Positions 1 to 6,214 of a stretch of 26,152 nt of DNA are shown piece after piece. Location of the stretch: contig JACZKP010000025.1 in assembly GCA_014860005.1 (NCBI GenBank), positions 1-26,152 of the forward strand. The letters run 5' to 3'. The position numbers and the translations under genes are program-made. Origin of the DNA: Verrucomicrobiota bacterium. Its GTDB lineage: Bacteria; Verrucomicrobiota; Verrucomicrobiae; Limisphaerales; UBA11358. The notes beneath the pieces are model-generated. The model was not told the DNA's origin. It ran no database searches and was given only the letters and a program-made list of their open reading frames with translations. How positions within the stretch are numbered: the first letter of the stretch is position 1; each line of letters starts with the position of its first letter.

Positions 1-38
1 CCGGAACAGCCACCGCCGAGGATTACCACATCAGGCAA
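1..38 (-). CDS. Possible 5' tip of an FAD/NAD-binding oxidoreductase (partial, runs off the left edge)
   Basis: Reading leftward from position 38, a TTG codon opens a frame that reads MPDVVILGGGCSG before leaving the window. Hydrophobic strand plus GGGxxG is the Rossmann nucleotide-binding signature at the N-terminus of FAD-dependent oxidoreductases. There is no ATG in frame; two stops lie further upstream in this frame, and a weak purine-rich AGAGG is about 13 nt before the TTG. Only 12 codons are visible, so the substrate and even the reality of the gene are uncertain. It would be the gene next to repeat 160-311, transcribed in the same direction as 382-1155. Confidence 0.35.
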   Translation of the reverse strand, partial: MPDVVILGGGCS

Positions 39-159
39 ACTGGTCGAATGAGCCTCTGTAGTGCAGACCTTTTTGATCGCTGGATTGGATGCCAACCACT
101 TGCGTCATCATTCCACCCTGAATAGCGGAAGTCGGGCTAACTCGCATGTCTCACACTCC

Positions 160-311
160 GGTAGCGCGGATTTCCAATCCGCAGGTCTTCGCCAGCACGG
201 GCGTTTCCGAGCGTGCGACTGATCTGCCGATTGGAATTCGGCGATACAGCAGATTGGAAATCTGCGCTACCGCCGGGCAAGACTGAAGCATTACGTCGGC
301 GGCTACGCCGC
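160..311. repeat. Composite palindromic repeat, copy 1
   Basis: The outer arms at 160-182 and 249-271 are inverted repeats of each other with 21 of 23 positions matching; both contain GATTTCCAATC or its complement. Smaller hairpins lie inside (GCCGA...TCGGC around 226-242) and outside (GCGGC-TAC-GCCGC, 299-311). The spacer CGCCGGGCAAGACTGAAGC (271-289) recurs in inverse orientation at 5692-5710. One frame through it reads TADWKSALPPGKTEAL, a peptide typical of translated repeats rather than a gene. It occupies the gap between the edge gene and the lipoprotein gene ending at 382. It is a non-coding mobile-type repeat of a family I cannot name. Confidence 0.8.
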
Positions 312-381
312 GTTCAACTTCTTGGCGGTTGGTTAACGCTCGATTTGCCTGCGCGACACAACCACTTCCAGCGAACTCATT

Positions 382-1155
382 TCATCGCGCCGGTTCCGCC
401 GGTTCATACACGGAGCGCAATTTGATCCCGCGGAAGGCCGAACTGGTGGACCACGACGCAATGCCGAACGGTTTGGAAAGCTCGATGTCGCCAAAGCGCA
501 GGGACAGTTTGCGGCCGGTGGTGATCAGGTCCACGACCTTCTGCTGTTCAACCCACGCTTCGATGCGTTGCTCGGTCACGCGCAGGCGCACCCGATACCA
601 GCGACCGTTCTCGAAGTTGATGAACGTCGTGGTTTCGTTTTCCGAGGCATCCGCACCATCCACATTGGAAATTCCCACCAGCGATCCGCCCCAGCCCCCG
701 ATGATCAAGCTGCAGAACGAGTCCTGCACCGGAAAGGTCAGTCCGCAGAAAAAGTCCGAACCGGCCACGCGCAGGGCTTCGAAGGTGAGTTCATAATTCA
801 CCTTGGGGAACTCATTGGTGTAATTGACGCCTACGAACGGATCGGCCTGCCAGAGCAACAGGAGGCCGTGCTGGACCTCCACGCTGCCGCCGCTTTCAAA
901 CTCGGTGAGTTTCCAGCCAGCGAGGGATTTGCCATCGAAGAGATCGCGCCAGCCTTCGCCTTCGACTGACGCCAGCGGTTGGGCGGCAGCGCGTTTCACC
1001 ATTTCATCCTCGCTGACGGATCTTTCACGAACGACCGCCACCACCTCTCCGCGCGGCTCAACTCCCGCAGGTTGCAGCCGCGACGATTCACAACCGGACA
1101 ACATAGCCACCGTCAGCGCACCGCCAACGGTCAAGGCGAACACGTTCTTCTTCAT
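382..1155 (-). CDS. DUF1080 (3-keto-disaccharide hydrolase-like) lipoprotein
   Basis: A 257-residue protein. The start at 1155 gives a clean lipoprotein signal, MKKNVFALTVGG followed by MLSGC, with Cys22 as the predicted lipidated residue; the longer upstream reading only adds residues before this signal. A spacer rich in charged residues leads to WRDLFDGKSLAGWKL (about residues 67-81), the opening strand typical of the concanavalin-like DUF1080 fold, and the closing strands are near RYRVRLRVTEQRIEAWV. Family members bind or hydrolyse glycosides, and some act on 3-keto sugars. This copy is more divergent than the one at 8529-9296. It is the last gene of a minus-strand run (63 bp after the permease), and repeat 160-311 follows its stop. 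Confidence 0.7.
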   Translation of the reverse strand: MKKNVFALTVGGALTVAMLSGCESSRLQPAGVEPRGEVVAVVRERSVSEDEMVKRAAAQPLASVEGEGWRDLFDGKSLAGWKLTEFESGGSVEVQHGLLLLWQADPFVGVNYTNEFPKVNYELTFEALRVAGSDFFCGLTFPVQDSFCSLIIGGWGGSLVGISNVDGADASENETTTFINFENGRWYRVRLRVTEQRIEAWVEQQKVVDLITTGRKLSLRFGDIELSKPFGIASWSTSSAFRGIKLRSVYEPAEPAR

Positions 1156-1218
1156 AAGGAAAAGAATTACCCAGGCGGCGGAAAAATGCACGGCTGGAAA
1201 TTCACCCGCAGGCCAGCT

Positions 1219-2169
1219 TCATTCGATTCCCACAAAGTGCATCCCAAACTTGATCCACAAAGGAATCGTCACCAACCCGACGGCTGAGGTGCCGATCACG
1301 ACGCGCAGGGCGGTTGGCGGGTCGCCGTGGTAATGGCGCGCCATGATGATGGGAAACACCGCCGCCGGCATCGCGGCTTCCAGCACCATTACGCGCTTCA
1401 ATTCGAGCGAACCCGGCAGGTATTTCGCAAGCAGGAGGAACAGCACGGGCAACACACCGATGCGCAACCACACCGCCGTCCCGATCACGCGCCAGCCCGA
1501 GGCGGAATGAAATTCGTGCAGATGGTCGGCGACAATCGCGCCGATGAGAATGAGCGCCATGGGAATCGCGCATTGCCCCAGCCAATGGACGGCGGTGAGG
1601 ACAACTTGCGGTACGTGCGTGTGCCAACCCAAGGCGTTCAGCATGACGGCCAGCACTATGGCAATGAGCGGGGCGTTGACGATGCGCCGCCAGTCGCGGC
1701 CCAGGCTGCCGCCCGTCAGCAGCATTACCCCCAGCGTCCAGAGCCCCAACTCGACGCCCACGTTGTGGACGAAGAGCACGCCGGCGGTTTCCTTGTCGAA
1801 CAACAGCAAAGCCAGTGGCAGTGGCACGTAGCCATAATTGTACATGCCCACGCTGACGGCGAACGTGCGTTGCGCCCGGCGCTCGGTCAAACCGTGCAAG
1901 CGGCGCGAGGCGAGCGCGAGCACCACTCCCAGCGCCACGGTGCCAAAGCCCACCAGTGGCGCGAGCAGCAGGTTGCTCAACTTCGAGAGCGCAGGGTTGC
2001 CAATGGCCGCGTCAAGGATGAGGCACGGGAGCAGCAGGTTGACATTGACGCGCAGCAGGCTCTGGTCGGCCTCCTCGGTCAACCAGTTTAGCTTGCGAAT
2101 CATCAGTCCGACTGCGGCGATGCCGAACACCGGCACCACCGCGCTCAGGACCGTCGAAAACTCATTCAT
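1219..2169 (-). CDS. AEC (auxin efflux carrier) family permease
   Basis: A 316-residue, almost entirely hydrophobic protein with about ten predicted membrane spans, the normal size for AEC transporters. It starts MNEFSTVLSAVVPVFGIAAV. It shows the N-terminal LLRVNVNLLLPCLILDAAI segment and the mid-protein MYNYGYVPLPLALLLF crossover region that marks this family, and closes with a second five-helix repeat (AAMPAAVFPIIMARHY). AEC proteins export or take up small carboxylates or amphipathic acids; the substrate cannot be read from sequence. It lies 36 bp after the unknown gene 2206-2760 and 63 bp before the lipoprotein, so the three are probably co-transcribed. Confidence 0.85.
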   Translation of the reverse strand: MNEFSTVLSAVVPVFGIAAVGLMIRKLNWLTEEADQSLLRVNVNLLLPCLILDAAIGNPALSKLSNLLLAPLVGFGTVALGVVLALASRRLHGLTERRAQRTFAVSVGMYNYGYVPLPLALLLFDKETAGVLFVHNVGVELGLWTLGVMLLTGGSLGRDWRRIVNAPLIAIVLAVMLNALGWHTHVPQVVLTAVHWLGQCAIPMALILIGAIVADHLHEFHSASGWRVIGTAVWLRIGVLPVLFLLLAKYLPGSLELKRVMVLEAAMPAAVFPIIMARHYHGDPPTALRVVIGTSAVGLVTIPLWIKFGMHFVGIE

Positions 2170-2205
2170 GCCGGGCAGAGCAAGTGACAGAAACCGGCAG
2201 CGGGG

Positions 2206-2760
2206 TCAACGCGCTTCAACGCCCAGGAAATGATCCAGCGCCACTTCCGTCTCGATTTGCTGAATCTCCCGCAGTAATTGCGCATTCGCATTCTTGTCCG
2301 CCGCCGCTTCGCACGCGTCCACAAAGGCGAACGCGTCCCAGTCGCCGTTTGGGATCAGTTTGTGGGCAAGCTGGCTTTCATTTCTGGCCTTCAAGAAATC
2401 CGCTACGCGACGTGCGAGTTCCGGGAAGCATGGATGATTGCCCGCGCGCCGCCACCAATATTTTGCGTTCCAATAATCTGGCTCGCGCCGGTGCATGATG
2501 GCGTGAACCAGACTGCCATCCGGCGTTTCTATGTCCTGTGAAATGGAGTGCGCAGCGTCCAGGTGATCGTGCCACAAGAGAATCACCGCGCGGATGAGTT
2601 GCTGCGTTACCGGTGGGAGCTTTGAACTCGCGAAGACGCCGGCCATCGCTTCCTCCAGTTTCTTCGCGGACTGAACACCGTCTCGAGGTCCCGGGCCAAG
2701 CTCCGCCGATTGGGGCGTGGTGAGCAGTTGTTTGAGTGCGGCTGAAACAGATTCGGACAT
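2206..2760 (-). CDS. Conserved protein of unknown function with an HRREPDYWNAKYWWRR motif
   Basis: A 184-residue, mainly helical, probably cytoplasmic protein with no signal peptide. I chose the ATG at 2760 (MSESVSAALKQLL) because the longer reading adds 34 residues of non-conserved character upstream. The C-terminal half holds a striking block of His, Arg, Trp and acidic residues: WHDHLDAAHSISQ, then MHRREPDYWNAKYWWRR, then GNHPCFPEL. The same block is familiar from hypothetical proteins of Verrucomicrobiota and related phyla, but I know no assigned function. The clustered His/Asp/Glu could bind a metal; that is inference. It is the first gene of the minus-strand run with the AEC permease and is divergent from the BatD-like gene. 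Confidence 0.75.
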   Translation of the reverse strand: MSESVSAALKQLLTTPQSAELGPGPRDGVQSAKKLEEAMAGVFASSKLPPVTQQLIRAVILLWHDHLDAAHSISQDIETPDGSLVHAIMHRREPDYWNAKYWWRRAGNHPCFPELARRVADFLKARNESQLAHKLIPNGDWDAFAFVDACEAAADKNANAQLLREIQQIETEVALDHFLGVEAR

Positions 2761-2779
2761 GGCGGCGAGTTTAGCCGAC

Positions 2780-2818
2780 CAGGGTTTGACAACCAAGATT
2801 TCCTGCGAACAAACCCTG
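2780..2818. promoter_or_regulatory. Inverted repeat in a divergent spacer, possible operator
   Basis: The 155-bp gap between the divergent starts at 2760 and 2916 holds a perfect 9-bp inverted repeat, CAGGGTTTG at 2780-2788 and CAAACCCTG at 2810-2818, with centres about three helical turns apart. A tandem AATTGTCC pair follows. The placement suits a regulator site or a minus-strand leader structure. No convincing -35/-10 pair could be assigned, so the role is a guess. Confidence 0.25.
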
Positions 2819-2915
2819 ACCAGAATTGTCCAATTGTCCATTTGGCGTTCGATGAGTGACACGCGGCGCTTGCACTAACGGCTGGCACCGACAAAACTTA
2901 CCCGACACGCGAACA

Positions 2916-4718
2916 ATGGCAGAATCACAAACACAATCAGGCGCAGCATGGCAGCGGCGGCGAACCCACCGTTGGTTGGTCGCCATGTTTACGCTGGCGG
3001 TTTTTTGGTCCGGCACGATCCGTGTCCCGGGCATCGGCTTTTCCGCCAGTCTGGATCGGAACACCGTGTTGGTGGGCGAAACGGTGGCGTTGACGCTTCA
3101 ATTTGAGGGCGGCGGGCCGCGCACCATGCCGGTGTTTCCGCAAGTGCCCGGCCTGCAAGTTGGCCCCGGTTCGGCCACGAGCATCAACACCACCCGCGAC
3201 CTCGATGGCAATGCCACCACCATTCACACCTACACCATCAATCTGATCGCCAGCCAAGCCGGCGATTTTGTCATTCCGGCAATAACTGCAGAAGTCGGGG
3301 GACAAAGGCTGACGAGCCAGCCCTTGCCCGTGACCGTGCGGCAAAGCGACCCCGTCGCGCCGCCCGAACAGTTGGCGGATCAAATGGCCTTCCTGTGGCT
3401 CAACCTGCCGAAGCCGGAAATTCATGTCGGTGAAGTGGTCGTGGCCGAACTGCGCCTCTACGTGCGGAGCGGTGTCGGCAATGTATCCGACTTGCAGCTC
3501 CCTCCGCTGAACGGCGAAGGCTACAACGCGGGTCAGGTGGTGCCGGGCAAACAATATCAGCGCCGGGTGGGCAACACGCCATTCAGTGTCGTGCCGTTCC
3601 AGTTCACCCTCATGCCCGTGAAAGGCGGGCTGCTGACCATCGGCCCGGCCACCGGCAGCGTCGTGGCGCTCTTCGGGCCGACCGATTTTTTCGGCCGCCA
3701 CACCCAGCGCCGCCAGCTTCAGCTTTCGCTCGAACGCCAGACTTTCCAGGCCATTTCGCTGCCCGCGCAGAATGTTCCGCGCGATTTTAACGGCGCGGTC
3801 GGCAACTACACGCTGACAGTCAACGCGGGCCCAACCAATGTCGCCACGGGCGATCCCATCACTGTGCGGATTCAAATTGCCGGCCGGGGCGCGTTGCAGG
3901 CCCTCACCCTGCCGGAGCAAAGCGCGTGGCGCGACTTTAAGATTTATCCGCCCACCGCCGCGGTGGAAACCAGCGACCCGCTCGGCGTGCAGGGGAAGAA
4001 AACCTTTGAGCAAATCGTCTCGCCGCAAAGCACGGACATCAAGGAACTGCCACCGTTTTCATTTTCATTTTTCGATCCCGACGCAAAGGTGTATCGCACG
4101 CTCACCCAACCCGCCATGAAGCTTTTGGTCCGACCCGGCGGCACCGCGCCCGCGCCAGTCATAGCAGCAGGCGGAGCCAGTATGGGTGATAACCCTCCAC
4201 CGCCGCGTGACATTGTCCCCATCAAACCGCACTTGGGCAGCGTGGCGAGCGCCGGTGCGCCGCTGCTGCAACAACCGTGGTTTCTCGCGCTGCAATGCGT
4301 GCCCTTGCTGGCCTGGCTCGGTGCGCTGGGCTGGCGCAAACGCGCGGATGCACTCGCCAACAATCCGCGCAAGCGGCGCGAGCGGCAGGTGGCCCAAGTG
4401 GTTCGTGAAGGAATGGATAATCTGCGCCGGCTGGCGGCTTCGAAGAACTCCGATGATTTCTTCGCTGTGCTGTTCCGCCTGCTTCAGGAGCAACTCGGGG
4501 AGCGACTGGATTGCCCGGCTTCGTCCATCACGGAAGCGGTGATTGACGAGAAGCTTCGGGCGCGCGGCATACCGGAGTCCACCGCCGCCACGCTTCACGA
4601 ATTGTTTCAAACCTGCAACCTCGCCCGCTATGCGCCGGTGAAGAGCACCCAGGAACTGACGGCGTTGATCGGCAAACTTGAAACCGCGTTGCGCGAAGTG
4701 CGGGGGATCAAACCATGA
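2916..4718 (+). CDS. batD: BatD-like protein (oxygen-tolerance family), membrane anchored
   Basis: About 600 residues from the ATG at 2916 (MAESQTQSG). An N-terminal hydrophobic segment (about 19-35) after an Arg-rich stretch acts as signal or anchor. The extracytoplasmic region starts FSASLDRNTVLVGETVALTL and continues with repeated beta-sandwich modules (for example GDFVIPAITAEVGGQRLTSQ and TGDPITVRIQIAGRGALQAL), as in the BatD family. A single membrane helix near 454-473 leads to a cytoplasmic helical tail of about 125 residues. Bat proteins were named for aerotolerance in Bacteroides and usually sit with MoxR ATPase, DUF58 and von Willebrand proteins; none of those is here, since the upstream gene is divergent. 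The stop overlaps the next start (ATGA at 4715), which implies translational coupling. Confidence 0.8.
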   Translation: MAESQTQSGAAWQRRRTHRWLVAMFTLAVFWSGTIRVPGIGFSASLDRNTVLVGETVALTLQFEGGGPRTMPVFPQVPGLQVGPGSATSINTTRDLDGNATTIHTYTINLIASQAGDFVIPAITAEVGGQRLTSQPLPVTVRQSDPVAPPEQLADQMAFLWLNLPKPEIHVGEVVVAELRLYVRSGVGNVSDLQLPPLNGEGYNAGQVVPGKQYQRRVGNTPFSVVPFQFTLMPVKGGLLTIGPATGSVVALFGPTDFFGRHTQRRQLQLSLERQTFQAISLPAQNVPRDFNGAVGNYTLTVNAGPTNVATGDPITVRIQIAGRGALQALTLPEQSAWRDFKIYPPTAAVETSDPLGVQGKKTFEQIVSPQSTDIKELPPFSFSFFDPDAKVYRTLTQPAMKLLVRPGGTAPAPVIAAGGASMGDNPPPPRDIVPIKPHLGSVASAGAPLLQQPWFLALQCVPLLAWLGALGWRKRADALANNPRKRRERQVAQVVREGMDNLRRLAASKNSDDFFAVLFRLLQEQLGERLDCPASSITEAVIDEKLRARGIPESTAATLHELFQTCNLARYAPVKSTQELTALIGKLETALREVRGIKP

Positions 4719-5653
4719 GGGATCGAGCAACGAATTGTCTGGCCTTGAGTTTTCTCAGGCGAACTGACTCAAGCCATATCTCCTGGCAGGAGCGCCGGTC
4801 TGTGACCGGCTTTTCGGCTCCCACACATCCAAAGCCGGTCGCAGACCGGCGCTCCCAACTGTCGGCACTCTGCGCGAAAATCGGAATCTCCATTTCAGCA
4901 TTCGTGCGGTGCGGCCTGCTGTCCGGCTTATTGCTGCTGGTCGCGCTTACCTCGTTGGCGACCACGCAGGCCGCCGCCGATGCCTTCGACGCCGCGAACC
5001 GGCTTTACGAGCAGGGCAATTACAAGGAGGCCGCGGCCGCTTACGAACAAATGCTCGCCTCCGGTCAAACGTCGCCCGCGGTGTATTTCAATCTCGGCAA
5101 TGCGCTGTTCAAATCCGGTCAGATTGGCCGCGCTATCGCCACCTACCGTCACACGGAACAACTGACGCCGCGCGATCCCGACTTGCGCGCCAACCTCCGC
5201 TTCGCCCGCAATCACGTTCAGGGACCGACCCTGCGCGCCCCCCTGTGGGAACGTCTTCTCACACAACTCAGCCTGGACGAGTGGACCCGTCTCAGCGCGG
5301 TTTCGATCTGGCTCACGTTCGGCTTGTTGACGATCCGCCAATTGCGGCCATCGTGGAAACGGTCGTTGCGCAATTGGACCCTGTTTTCGGGACTTGCATC
5401 GCTGTTGCTGCTGGCCTGCCTGACGTTCGCCTGGTTTGGCCAGACGCGGTTTCAAACCGCCATCATCGTCACGAGCGAAACCAGTCTGCGCGCCAGTCCG
5501 TTTGAAGAATCGCAAAGTGTCTTCACCGCCAACGATGGCGCGGAGTTGCGCGTGCTCGATCAGAAAGATGACTGGCTGCAACTGACGGACGGCGACCGCC
5601 GGATCGGATGGGTCAAACGGGACGCGGTGATTGTGTGGCCGCGCGCGGGTTAG
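4715..5653 (+). CDS. BatE-like TPR and SH3 domain membrane protein
   Basis: A 312-residue protein from the ATG overlapping the BatD-like stop. Domains: an odd leader (1-63) that contains a palindromic repeat, a hydrophobic signal/anchor (about 66-83), two TPR units (about 89-157, including AANRLYEQGNYKEAAAAYEQ and AVYFNLGNALFKSGQIGRAI), two membrane helices (about 190-238), and a bacterial SH3-like domain ending with a RRIGWVKRDAVIVW strand. This order matches BatE-type proteins, thought to work with BatD at the membrane. An in-frame GTG at 4904 would start directly at the signal peptide (RCGLLSGLLLLVALTSL) and skip the repeat-encoded part. Which start is used is undecided; coupling favours 4715, protein logic favours 4904. 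Confidence 0.75.
   Translation: MRDRATNCLALSFLRRTDSSHISWQERRSVTGFSAPTHPKPVADRRSQLSALCAKIGISISAFVRCGLLSGLLLLVALTSLATTQAAADAFDAANRLYEQGNYKEAAAAYEQMLASGQTSPAVYFNLGNALFKSGQIGRAIATYRHTEQLTPRDPDLRANLRFARNHVQGPTLRAPLWERLLTQLSLDEWTRLSAVSIWLTFGLLTIRQLRPSWKRSLRNWTLFSGLASLLLLACLTFAWFGQTRFQTAIIVTSETSLRASPFEESQSVFTANDGAELRVLDQKDDWLQLTDGDRRIGWVKRDAVIVWPRAG
4789..4855. repeat. 67-bp palindromic repeat inside the BatE-like leader
   Basis: Arms 4789-4813 and 4831-4855 are inverted copies matching at 24 of 25 positions, with a 17-nt loop. Each arm is itself nearly palindromic (GCCGGTC...GACCGGC). The repeat is read through in the coding frame as RSVTGF...KPVADRRS. It lies between the upstream start codon and the signal peptide. 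It differs in sequence from the repeats at 160, 15168 and 22399, so it is a separate family. Confidence 0.85.
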
Positions 5654-5665
5654 CATCAACCCCGC

Positions 5666-5760
5666 CCGGAATCGCTCCGATTCCGGCCAACGCCTCAGTC
5701 TTGCCCGGCGAAAACGCCCGCAGCGCAGGATTACATCCTGCCGTATAGCAGATTGGAAAC
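5666..5760. repeat. Composite palindromic repeat, diverged inverse copy 2
   Basis: Three elements follow the BatE-like stop. A perfect 8-bp hairpin CCGGAATC...GATTCCGG (5666-5686) may also serve as a terminator, though no T-run follows. The spacer at 5692-5710 matches 18 of 19 bases of 271-289 in inverse orientation. A 17-bp palindrome GCAGGATTACATCCTGC (5725-5741) is followed by GTATAGCAGATTGGAAAC. The order hairpin-spacer-palindrome-GTAT mirrors copy 1 read backwards, but the palindromes have different sequences. The right end runs into the toxin remnant. Confidence 0.7.
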
Positions 5761-6014
5761 TCCGCCGTTCGTTTCATCGCCAAAAACAGCCGCCGCCGTG
5801 CGTGTCGGTGATGCGTTGATTGATCGCGTTGGGATTCTGGAGAATTTTCCACTCGTCGGTTCGCTGTATCCCAAGCGTCCCGGCGTTCGCAAGTTGGTTC
5901 CCGTCCATACTGGCTTCCCGTCCATACATCATCTACTACCGCCCGCGACTGGAGGAAAACTGCCTGGACATTTTGCGTTATTAGCCCGGCGCGCGAAGCG
6001 AGCCGGAATTGTGA
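5753..6014 (+). pseudogene. RelE/ParE-family toxin remnant (frameshift and nonsense)
   Basis: The first frame gives ALIDRVGILENFPLVGSLYP followed by KRPGVRKLVPV, the helix-strand pattern of RelE/ParE toxins. A second frame from 5928 gives IIYYRPRLEENCLDILRY, then a TAG, then PGARSEPEL and a stop at 6014. Joined, this matches the toxin ending 'IYYR...ILRYWHGARxEPEL', with the usual TGG Trp codon replaced by TAG. Between the two parts TTCCCGTCCATAC is duplicated at 17-nt spacing (5898-5910, 5915-5927), a small tandem duplication. Removing it alone does not restore the frame, so there is at least one more indel. The 5' end merges into repeat copy 2 and no antitoxin gene is visible. The family call is from the pattern; I am fairly sure it is dead. 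Confidence 0.65.
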
Positions 6015-6020
6015 TATGAC

Positions 6021-6089
6021 GTGGGCAAGAACACGCCCGAGCGGAAAGATTACATCATGGACAAGCTCGTCGTGCCGGTGGAGGAGTAA
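6021..6089 (+). pseudogene. Orphan 3' tail resembling a type IIA topoisomerase B subunit C-terminus, copy 1
   Basis: An open stretch of 22 codons ends in TAA and reads VGK then NTPERKDYIMDKLVVPVEE. The pattern G-x-x-T-x-x-R-x-x-[YF]-I is how the TOPRIM-terminal segment of GyrB/ParE proteins closes. A TGA lies three codons upstream in frame, so no gene body is attached. The same tail recurs at 8282-8350 with 61 of 69 bases identical. The topoisomerase assignment is inference from the motif. Confidence 0.45.
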
Positions 6090-6214
6090 TCTCTCTGAAC
6101 GCTCAGGGTCGCGGCTGATTCATCACGTAAGCCGGGCTTAGACTTGAGCCGACTCGTTGACGTTCGATATGCGCGGACTTAGGTTGGGAAGCCAATTGAA
6201 TCACGAGGCATCTT

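Noticed and set aside
213..425. Short plus-strand reading frame of 70 codons
   Set aside because: Its sequence (TADWKSALPPGKTEAL) is the translation of the palindromic repeat 160-311, and it has no other support.
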